NCBI GenBank assembly: GCA_002900995.3
Contig: CM035307.1
Coordinates: 124,001 to 188,000 of the forward strand
Source of the DNA: Ganoderma boninense
Lineage: Eukaryota; Basidiomycota; Agaricomycetes; Polyporales; Polyporaceae
Length of the DNA: 64,000 bases
Direction: 5' to 3'
Shown here: positions 55,809 to 64,000 of the stretch, piece by piece
Layout of the letters: every line of letters starts with the position of its first letter
Numbering within the stretch: the stretch's first letter is position 1
Position numbers and translations under genes: made by a program
Notes under the pieces: generated by a model
Seen by the model: the letters and a program-made list of their open reading frames with translations, nothing else
The model's database searches: none
Told to the model about the DNA's origin: nothing

Positions 55809-56081
55809 TTACCACTGGCAGTGGCTGTGGGGAACCTCGAGACACGATGTTCCAGCTTCGTCTGGCGCGCACGACGTTGGCGGTGAGAAGTCGACGTGTG
55901 GTTGGTCTAGGCGCCGGCGCAGCCGGGCAGACGCGACGGTGGCAGAGAGCTTGATGCCGGTGACGACTGTCGAGCCGCGCGGGAGGCGGGGTCCCACTTT
56001 CGCCTTCACTCTGGCCGAAGCAGCCGACAGGCAACCGGCGGCAGATGCAGTCTTGGCAGAGATCTTGGAGAAAAGAGGCAT
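55809..56081 (-). pseudogene. truncated four-helix-bundle copy
   Basis: The ATG at 56081 gives MPLFSKISAKTASAAGCLSA then RLPRGSTVVTGIKLSATVAS, matching MAIFSKPSTRSTKTLDCP and LLRGATVLYGIKVAAAVAG of the gene at 42.6 kb. After about 52 residues the similarity ends and the frame runs out at 55809; the remaining helices are missing. It could be an exon 1 whose later exons were lost. Confidence 0.65.
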
Positions 56082-56557
56082 AGATGTCGAGGAATCGGTG
56101 GACGAGCGACAAGTCGGTCGGTGAGACGGGAAGTGAGGGGCAGATTGGGGAAGGGGAGGGGAGTACTGGCTGCAGTACCTCAACTGTGTGCCTCCTCGAC
56201 CTCGCGCGTCCTAGGGAGGCCGGCTGTCCTACGCGGAAACCGTGTATATGTACACTGCCTCGCCAGACCACCTGTCAATCGAGTGCCCATACGGATCGAA
56301 CGATGAGCACTAGCTACTATAATATTCACCTACAGCGAGGGACGCACAATAAGAATATAAGGGGCCGTACGCCGTTCGACAAACATGGCCATCGGGAGAG
56401 AGAATGTCGCCCTTGAACGGCTGAGGAAATGTGCCTGAAGGAAATTCAAGTTCTTAATTAGGATGTTTGACCCCCCGACTCAGATTACGCCAAGTCCATG
56501 ACGAAATACCTGAGCCAGATAAACTTCCTACAGCTGTGGGGAGTACATAGAAATTGA

Positions 56558-56765
56558 GGGTATCCGGGGAGTTCTTCATGTTCTGAGTTCATTATCACGA
56601 CGGCCGCGAACTCCAACTTGAAGAACTTGAAGTCGGCGGTTGAAACTCCGAGTCAAACCCAGGATCCGTTAGAGTGTCAGTGGCAACAACGATGGGAAAA
56701 AGACGCATATATAAGAGACAGACAAATCAAGACCCACAGGAGAGGCGAGACAGTGCCGTGAGGTC
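56558..56765. repeat. upstream repeat R2, second copy
   Basis: Diverged copy of 48405-48600 in the same orientation, with GGTATCCGGG, TTCTTCATG, GTGGCAACAACGATG, GGAGAGGCGA and GTGAGGTCGCT in the same order. It is separated from R1 by the truncated four-helix-bundle copy. Confidence 0.7.
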
Positions 56766-56775
56766 GCTTGCAGGT

Positions 56776-57784
56776 GTTCCAGTTCAGCGATCCTTGACTC
56801 GGAGGACGGAGTTCGAAACGCGTGACGTCACGCGTTGGGAGATCACATGACTCCTCTCGGCCAATGGGCGTTCTCTGGTCTCGTCCGGGTCTCCCCTCTG
56901 AGACTCGGACTACTCCGTGCGACCTTGAACAAGGCGATCATTGCTCTCGTTCGCAGTTCCATGGTCATTCCTTCCCGATGAAGATGTAAAGTCGAGTTCT
57001 CTACGTCATTGTTCACATTTTGGACCCACGATGGTCCACTGACAGCGCTAGCGTGATCAACGCTTTTTCGAATTCCTCAAGGCATGACAGGCTGGCATTC
57101 GGTGCGTTTTCACTGATTCCAATTGTCAGTAAAAGTAAAACTGATTTCAATGAACAGTTTACCTGATGAACGCATACACATAACAAACTGAAGGTCTGGA
57201 AATACTGTCACGGCAATCGGTGGCCCACAAGCGGTAATAGATCCTACAATGACGAGGAATACTCACTTGCTGATCAGCCCCATAGCCCCATCAATCGGCG
57301 CAGGATACTAGCTCGTTTGTACAGAGGAATGCGCAAGACGACCTGATCACTCCCAGTCCTTCGCAATGACCCGTGAACAGGAACGCATATACTAATAGCA
57401 AATACGCTCCGACGAGGACCAGGATCAGGCATCAGTGTTAGGTGCTGCCAGTCCACGTAAGTCAAATTTCAATCCGTCGATGCCCATAAGTAGCTCCTAG
57501 CTAGTCACCGACCGACTGACATGATTGGCACCCCGTTCCCAGAACATGTCTGGGAAGCACACCAGCGATCCTGGTACGCATCGCTTCGCACCTATCATCG
57601 TATCAAATGCAAATGCAGGCATGCTGATCCAGGAACGGGACCAAGGACCGGCGGTCGTTCATGCCGCCTTTCACCCCCCCTCCCTCAGGGTGTATAAGCC
57701 CGAGCTCGGGCCCGCCCACGCCCCCACCTCTTCCATGCCGGCATTAGTCCTTCCCGCTCACATCCCCACACTCCTTCGACCGGC
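56776..57784. other. intergenic region
   Basis: No recognisable gene. The last 100 bp form the promoter of membrane-protein paralogue 4. Confidence 0.4.
57689..57700 (+). promoter_or_regulatory. TATA box of membrane-protein paralogue 4
   Basis: GGTGTATAAGCC lies about 90 bp upstream of the ATG at 57788, following a C-rich tract. Confidence 0.4.
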
Positions 57785-59151
57785 GTGATGGCTTCATCGG
57801 ACTGGGTTATCGTCGACGACGCGGATCCTCGCATACAGTACTCCCCCGGGTGGCAAGCGTTCGAGAACGGCGCAGAGCTCGACGGTACGAAGCACGGTGC
57901 CGCAGCCGCAGGTCTCACCGCGACCCTCAGTTTCACGGGTGCGTCATGCGCGGTTCTCTTTCATCTATCAGCGTTTTATCTGAAGAGCCACGGCAGGAAC
58001 ACAGGTAGTCGTCGTAGGATCCCTGGGCTCCGTCGACGTGCACGGCGTCCCGACGACGCTCTACACGCTCGACGGCTCCGACGCGGGCTCGTACACGGCC
58101 CCCATCATCCCACCCGGCTTCGCCCAGCTGAACGTGACGTTTTTCACCTCCAAGACCCTCGCGCCTGGCGACCACACTCTCGTCATCACCAACATCAACG
58201 GGACGAGCCCGAACGTCTTCTGGCTCGACTACATCGAGTACATCCCCTCCGCCGCTTCAACGACGACCTCTTCCACCTCTTCTTTCACCTCCTCGTCTTC
58301 GTCCTCTTCAACAACTACAACAACAGCCTCTTCCTCCTCCACCTCTTCCTCCTCCTCTCACCCGCTTTCAGAATCACAGCCGTTCACGACGTCCTCGACG
58401 CCCCCTGGCTCATCATTAACTGCATCACAATCAGCGACCACCTCAGGGTCTGACATCCCAGCGGCTCCGCCGAGCAGCCAAACGTCCCCATCAAATGCAA
58501 ACACCTCCACCACCACCCCCGGGTCCGTGTCGCACACCCACGCAGGCGCTATCGCAGGAGGGATCGTCGGCGGCGCAGCCCTCGTGCTCGCGCTCGCGCT
58601 CCTCCTCGTCTGCCTCTGCCGCCGCAGACGGCTCAAGCACGCCAGCAGCCCCTTCGCAGATCCAGATCCCCGTAAGTGCTCGTCTCAAGTGGCATTGGTA
58701 TTTGTCCTGGGCCTGGTTAGCTGACAGCGAGCGTCCGCCAGCGATCCGGCCCTTCGGTTCCTGGCGGAGTGCTGGTGCGGGCACTGGTGCTGATGAGGCC
58801 CCCTCCCAAAAGCAAGCGATGATGGCCGCGTCGACGCCCACGCTCTCCGTGACACTCTCCCTGCCCACGCCCACCGGCCTATCCCCGCCTCCGAGCGCCC
58901 GCCCGCCTCCGTCGACTGGGGTTGAATCAGCTCGTGGCGGCGCGGCGACCGCGGCGGAATCAAACTCGCAATCCTCGAGCGAGCCTGCCAGTGCGTTCGC
59001 AGTGTCAGCAGGAGGAGGAGAACAGCAACACCAGCCGTTGCCGAGGAGCAGACCGGACCCGCGAGTGATGCAGTCCGTCGACTCGGGGCTGCGGCTGTCC
59101 ATGGCGCAGGGGGAGGCGGTCATGCTTCCCCCGCCGTACACTCGGGAATGA
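57785..59151 (+). CDS. single-pass membrane protein, paralogue 4 (C-terminal PPxY)
   Basis: Start is GTG-proximal: the first ATG is at 57788 (MASSDWVIVDDADPRIQYSP). Exon 1 ends with the block GLTATLSFTG at GTGCGTC. Exon 2 follows GCCACGGCAG and reads GTQVVVVGSLGSVDVHGVP, DAGSYTAPIIPPGFAQLNVT and VITNINGTSPNVFWLDYIEY. The stalk is about 95 residues, nearly all Ser/Thr/Pro. The membrane helix is IAGGIVGGAALVLALALLLV, then CLCRRRRLKH. After an intron near 58.67-58.74 kb the tail is Ser/Pro-rich and ends VDSGLRLSMAQGEAVMLPPP then YTRE, giving PPPY. Ectodomain similarity is highest to paralogue 3, while the tail end resembles paralogues 1 and 2. Ligand and pathway are unknown. Confidence 0.83.
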
Positions 59152-59443
59152 CCTGGGCCTGGTAAGTGGTGGGGCTCATGCACCGAGCTTGTTTCTAGCA
59201 TGGGCGTACAGTAGTAATACAGATTGTAATCGTCCTCGGTGAATCGGGCTTGGTCGTTTTTCTGCCGGCCTTGTGCCGCTGCGGTGTTGTGGCCAGTGGA
59301 GAAGCTTGACGGAATTCAACCTACGGTAAGTGGAGCTCAAGTAAGTTGGTACGTTTTTTCGTGGTTGTGGGCGCACGCCGCGTCGGATGTTCAGATGCTT
59401 AGAGGGATATCCAAGGAATCACTGCATTGCAATTTGCACCACA

Positions 59444-60953
59444 TCATCGTTTCGCCGTGTTCCTACCAGACTTCCCGTGCTTCCGCCCGCCATGATCGTC
59501 GTCCGGGACGTCGAGGAACCCACCAAGCTCAAGCGCGTTTCGCGCGGCCTGGTTGATGTGCTTGAACCTGTCCGGTCCTAAATGTATGCCGCCGAAGTAG
59601 CGCGTCACGATCACGAGCACATTTTCGACTTCCTAGATGGCGAGAACACAGCATCAGCACAACGCGTCCAGGTCTGAAGAAAAGAGAGGAGTCTCACGGC
59701 ACGTACCAGGATTTGCAATAGGTGTGCTAACCGTCCTCCCGCTGCGGTCTCCCCGTCGTCGTCATTGTCTGCATATAAGAAGCTCAGACTGAAAGAGCGA
59801 TCCGAGCGAGAGGGAGCGCATCGTACCTTGGTGGAGAATAGAGCCCACACGACAGCGCCACGCGTTGATGACCGGATGTGCAGCGCGAGCTACTCGTCGG
59901 TCGGACGTGAGATGCGCGAGGATGATGGGGACCTGCAACCTTCCTGTGAGCGATGCTTGACCTGCCAAAACCGCACATGAACAGACATACCTGCGACGGG
60001 TCCGTTATCCGGCACGCGCGACCCACGAACGAGCTCTTGCGGTCCAGTATGGGCTCCGCCTCCGCGATCGTGATCCCAGATGGCATTTCCGATGGCGCTG
60101 GCGCGGCGTCGACCACCGCGCGCACGACTGGTGTCCGGCTACGCCTCCCATCCGACTGGTGCTGATGCTGGGGAGCCTCCTCCTCATGCCCACGCTCCCG
60201 CATCAGCTCCCCAGCCACCCGCTCGCTCAGCCGCTCGCCGATCCACTCGACACAGCGCTCCTTGACCCACTCGAGCCCGTCGAACACGCACTCGGCCCCG
60301 GGGGTCCAGTCGACGGCGCCGCGCGAGATGTACGTGCGCAGGACGGTGCCGAAGAGCGGGGCGTCGACGCCGTAGGGGCCGATGTAGCGAGAGAGGAGCT
60401 GGAGCTGGGGCGGGGCGGAGGCGGGGTAGGCGGGGGGCAGGGAGACGAGGATGTGCGCGGGGTGCGGGGACGGGTGGGCGGGGTCGTCCGCGTCGATGCT
60501 GAGTTCGGTATGCTTGAGCATTCGGGCTTATCGTAGGGACATGGGCTCAGAATGAATAAGAGATGTGGGCGTACCTGAGGGCCACTTCATAACGTATCGT
60601 CCCGGGCTCGGTGTTCTTCGCGCTCAGGCCCTGGCTGCCTGCACCGCGATCTGGAGACGGAGACTTGCTGCTCGCGCGCGACGAGGGCTTCCAGACGGTG
60701 ACCGCCTCCTCGCCGTAGATGCTTTGGAGGACTGCATGTCCATCGTGCAATGCGCAAGGTATGGTTTGGAGATGGCGAGAGGTGAAGCGGAGGGCAAATT
60801 AGGCATGATGAGGGCTCTGCATGGTTTGCGGCCAGGAGGACGAAGGGAAGGGCGCGCACCGCCGAGCTCCAACGCGATGGACTCGCGTGTGGGATCTGGG
60901 TCTACAGACAGCTGGGCGATGAGATCCGCGATGCTGTCTGGGGTAGAGGTCAT
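59444..60953 (-). CDS. YIH1: IMPACT/YIH1-like protein (RWD + UPF0029)
   Basis: Homologues bind GCN1 through the RWD domain and restrain activation of the eIF2alpha kinase GCN2. The start at 60953 encodes MTSTPDSIADLIAQLSVDPD. A GTGCGC intron joins ALELG to VLQSIYGEEAVTVWKPSSRA. The RWD domain continues with PAHILVSLPPAYPASAPPQL and CVFDGLEWVKERCVEWIGER. A charged linker leads to the IMPACT N domain: ILDRKSSFVGRACRITDPSQ, ILAHLTSDRRVARAAHPVIN, then DNDDDGETAAGGRLAHLLQI and VENVLVIVTRYFGGIHLGPD with RFKHINQAAR. The C-terminus is basic (GGRKHGKSGRNTAKR) and stops at 59444. Domain order and length (near 340 residues) are as expected. Confidence 0.9.
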
Positions 60954-61817
60954 CGTTCCATCCGACGATTGCGATGAGAAGTCGAGGGGGTACAACGCTG
61001 AACTGATTGGAGGAGTTGGAGGATACGGATCAAGGAGTAGAGATGTCTCGGAGTAAAGACAGAAAGGGATAGTACACCTGAGTTCCTGGGAGCACTGAGC
61101 AGGTCGTGGAGGAGGAGGAGGCCGGAGAGCGAGGGAGTTTGCGCACTGCGCAGCGCTTCGACCCGTCCGTGGCAGAACATGGTCCCGACCGCGGCGGAAG
61201 CGCACAATGCTCTTCCTTCCTCACTGCCATCATCATCTCATCATCCAGGTCCTCGACGATCGACTATCTAATCTGCTGACCTCTCGCATTGTGGGCATAT
61301 CGTCTGGGCTCAGTTCGGCCCGCTGTCTTCTGAATGTCTCGGTAGGCCTTCCAGGAAAACCTCGAAGTCTCTGACGACGAACCCTCGACTGGTCTTGCAA
61401 GCTGAGATGTGCTCAGTTCATTTATTGTAGTCTGGAAGGATTCTCGAGACCTGCATCCCCCCAATATTCCCCTGAAGGCTAGATAAGTGGCCCGTTCTCG
61501 GACGTTTTCTCCTAGGATGAAAACAATGAGCGCTGTCCGTTCAATTGCAACTCGCACGCGCGCGGAGACATGGGGCTACTGCGACCTCGGACGACCGAGA
61601 GCCATGACAACCGGGTTCAGCTTCCAGAACATCTTTCCTTCTCCTGGCGGCCTCGTCGGGCTTAACGTCGAACACAACGTTGGTTGCGATGAGCTCGCTT
61701 CGACTGCGCCTGCTGGCCAAGTGCGGCTCTCTTGCTGGACTTCCCTCTTTGCCGCACACATCGCCTGCTGGACTCCGGTGCGCTTTCTCAAGATCTCTGC
61801 ATAGTGCGTAGACCGCC
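60954..61817. other. divergent promoter region of YIH1 and MARVEL genes
   Basis: Contains open but unrecognised frames on both strands (for example plus 61487-61804). No domain or repeat found. Confidence 0.4.
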
Positions 61818-62721
61818 ATGGACGCCCTTCATACAGTCATTCGGCTCCCCTTGTACATCGTTCTTGTGAGTATCCCGTCCCCAGTCATCGATCTGCAGTA
61901 CTCAACTGCATCTTCCCAACACAACAGTGGGTATTCTCCGCTCTCCTGTTCATCCTCACAGCCGTACGTCTCAACTACACCCTCCACCTTCCGAGAGGTG
62001 ACCCGCTGAACAACGGCCGCGACTTTTACGGTGCGTCTACTGTCCCGGCTCCCCGGCTAGCCAAGCTGTCCATCCTCAGATCTCAGACTCGGGCGTGGTA
62101 CGCTTTGCAGATCCCGTCGTCGCGGAGTTGCTCGTCGTGTCTCTCATGACGCTCGGTACCATCCCACTCGTGTGCGTGCTTGCCCGTCCTGGTGTCCGTA
62201 GCGAAGCCTTGGTTCACACGCAAGTTTGTCCACCAGAAAAGGATGGGTCCCGAATTTCAATTTCCTAACCTCGACCGCCTCGAGGAACCTCGTCGAGCTC
62301 GGGGGGCTGTCCGTGCTCTGGCTGCTCTGGCTGGTCGGCTGCGTGGTGTCGACGGTACGTCTGCGCCTTCCCCGCCCTCACGGTGACGACCAAGTCCACT
62401 CACGATTGACAATGCTACCGGCGATTGAAATTATGGAATGTTGATCGCCGTGACCATCTCCTGCGCTCGCGTCCTCTCCTTCCCCGCCCTCGTCGTACCC
62501 GCATGCAGAGCATCTGGCCAGACCTATCTTTCTGCTACCAGTTCGAGCCCTGCCGCATCCTCACCGCGATGATGGCGTTCGCGTGGCTCGGGTGGATCGT
62601 CCTCGTCGGCCTCATCGTCGTCGCCATCCTCTCCACCGTCGCGAAGGTCCGCCCCACGCGCGCGCCGATGACGGTCGAGTGGGCGTCGCCCTCCAACATG
62701 GCCCGCTCCGTGACCGTGTAG
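61818..62721 (+). CDS. MARVEL-type four-transmembrane protein
   Basis: Probable plasma- or vesicle-membrane protein with four helices. Exon 1 (ATG 61818) encodes MDALHTVIRLPLYIVL before GTGAGT. Exon 2 encodes WVFSALLFILTAVRLNYTLH and ends at NNGRDFY. Exon 3 encodes DSGVVRFADPVVAELLVVSL. A fourth contains ASRNLVELGGLSVLWLLWLV and GCVVST. The last encodes IWPDLSFCYQFEPCRILTAM and FAWLGWIVLVGLIVVAILST, ending SNMARSVTV. The pattern (FYxPIVAEL-like second helix, WLxWLxG third helix, CRxLTAxxAFxWLGWI fourth helix) is the usual one for agaricomycete MARVEL proteins. Splice positions around 62.17-62.25 kb are uncertain. Confidence 0.82.
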
Positions 62722-63697
62722 CAGGGGCGGGAATGAATGTCCTGTCCGGCAGCGCGTGGAAACTCTCTTTTGGGTCTTGACTCGGACGCACGGCGTGTTG
62801 CCGCCTGCTTGGTGTTTTTTGGTATGTTTGGTCGATGGTCTCTTAGAGCAGGCTCTGTAGGGGCGAGCGTTGTTGATCGTGTAGCGTGCCCGGACGAATA
62901 TGTATGTGTACTTACCGCATGCGATGTAGCGAAGAGTCTCTTGCGCTGCCATCTGCTAGACCAAGCCCGTTGCTCCCCCCCTCCCCCATGACCTTCTCTT
63001 CTAAAGGCTTTCAACTATACCTACAAGCTGAAGGTCCCTCAATCGCCTGTCGGTCACAACCAGAACCAACCAGAACCAACCAAAGCCAAAGTTCCGTGGT
63101 CGTCTTTCGCGGGGTGCGCGACGATGATGGTGGTACGTCGTGGTCACCTTTCGTCGCTTCGCGCTGTTCAGCTGACGGGACGACGGCGCGAAGATCGACC
63201 TTCAGCCCCCCAATCCTGAGGGCTTAGGCTCTCTCATCGCGGGCTGGGCGTGATCGAACGGCTCAGCGTCCTGTTTGTCGCGGCGACTTCAACGAACTTG
63301 CAAGAAGCACGGCATGGGTTCGCGTTCAACGCCTTGACAGACGTATATGGATATGGCACATGCGGTCTCTGAGTTCTTATCTTGACTGCTGTTAGGAGTA
63401 TGCGCCATGCATAACGCATGCGGACGCCTGTCTCTCTCTCCTGACCTGGAGCTATCGTGGCGATCTCTTCTCTTGCTCTGTACTCCCCAGCTAGTCGTCG
63501 CACATTCCCCTTTGGCCCACGCGTTGCGCATCGTGGAGAGCTCGTGGTGGGTTCCGCCCTTCTCGTGTCTGGAGGGGACTGGTTCTTATTACCGCAGCAT
63601 CCGCGTTGGTCGAGCGCGGCCTACCATTCCATCCGTTACTTATAAGTACGACCTCGAAGCCCAGTACGACACCGCACTCACCCTTACTTGCGTTTCA
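62722..63697. other. intergenic region
   Basis: 3' UTR of the MARVEL gene, then sequence with no recognisable gene. A short tandem CAGAACCAAC repeat occurs at about 63060-63080. Confidence 0.4.
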
Positions 63698-63972
63698 ATG
63701 TCGTCGACGTTTGGCTTTCTGAGGTTCGTCCGCCCTGGTTTATCGGAGCCGTTCACTGCTCTAACATCCCTGCTTCTCGTATACCAGGCGCCCGGGAAGG
63801 ACCTCGACTGTGAGTCGAGGCGTTCGCTCCAGTCTTGTGCTTTGCGGTAACGTCGCTGGAATCGTCCCAGGGATCAAGCTCCGGACACAACAACCAGAAT
63901 GGCAACAGCGGCGACGATAACAACGGCGATCAATCCGGTTCCTCTTCCGCATCTGCACCATCCCCTCCGTGA
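63698..63972 (+). CDS. possible small two-exon protein at the window edge
   Basis: An ATG at 63698 opens STFGFLRFVRPGLSEPFTAL, then hydrophobic TSLLLVYQ, followed by GT donors (GTATAC or GTGAGT). An acceptor CGTCCCAG near 63871 could join a hydrophilic Gly/Asn/Ser tail ending SASAPSPP at 63972. I do not recognise it, and the donor choice is not settled. It may be a short membrane or secreted protein, or chance. Confidence 0.25.
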
Positions 63973-64000
63973 GGCTTTGGTTCTCCAGCTGGCACCCCAG

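Noticed and set aside
1..64000. CRISPR arrays, bacterial operons or rRNA
   Set aside because: The sequence is clearly eukaryotic with spliced genes. No regular spacer-repeat array or rRNA-like sequence was seen.
1..64000. tRNA genes
   Set aside because: I looked for A- and B-box sequences (GGTTCRANTCC-like) outside coding exons and found none convincing. A tRNAscan-SE run would settle this.

Overview
The window is nuclear DNA of a filamentous basidiomycete, most likely an Agaricomycete (Polyporales or a close relative). The signs are GC-rich genes broken by many 50-80 bp GT-AG introns, families typical of these fungi (DUF6699 protein, WSC protein, basidiomycete-type HNH protein, Ser/Thr-rich single-pass membrane proteins) and a tyrosine-recombinase retrotransposon of the kind found in mushrooms. 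Gene density is moderate. Several stretches of 1-4.6 kb hold no gene I can recognise.

Layout. 1-3.9 kb: a GT2 membrane glycosyltransferase gene (minus, cut by the left edge). 5.1-10.5 kb: a complete tyrosine-recombinase (Ngaro/DIRS-like) retrotransposon with split direct repeats, ending 71 bp before the start codon of the ribosomal protein uL1/L10a gene (10.6-11.5 kb). 12.1-13.2 kb: an unrecognised spliced gene. 13.8-19.2 kb: a WSC-domain protein, an RPD3-type histone deacetylase and an F-box protein. 19.4-24.4 kb: two paralogous single-pass membrane proteins and two MITEs. 24.4-29.1 kb: gene-poor. 29.1-36.1 kb: a DUF6699 protein, succinate-semialdehyde dehydrogenase and a third membrane-protein paralogue. 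36.6-37.9 kb: a decayed RPD3 pseudogene. 38.1-41.1 kb: two HNH-type genes arranged head to head. 41.5-56.8 kb: a duplicated cluster with an intact dynamin-like GTPase, an intact arrestin-like gene, an intact MLKL-type four-helix-bundle gene, broken copies of all three, and shared upstream repeats. 57.8-62.7 kb: a fourth membrane-protein paralogue, an IMPACT/YIH1-like gene and a MARVEL-type membrane protein.

Themes. (1) Housekeeping genes (uL1/L10a, RPD3, SSADH, YIH1, GT2) sit among young and decayed duplicates. (2) The four membrane proteins share an ectodomain with a WLDY/F motif, a Ser/Thr-rich stalk, one transmembrane helix and a cytosolic tail ending in PPxY, a classic ligand for WW domains of Nedd4/Rsp5 ubiquitin ligases. 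(3) The dynamin/arrestin/four-helix-bundle cluster has been copied and broken in local segments, and a transcribed-looking upstream block has been copied with it. (4) Single-base indels that break otherwise well-conserved reading frames recur (L10a, WSC gene, retrotransposon RT/RNase H, perhaps DUF6699). They suggest base-level assembly errors, so the broken frames should be read with caution. A 100-base N gap lies at 43,972-44,071.
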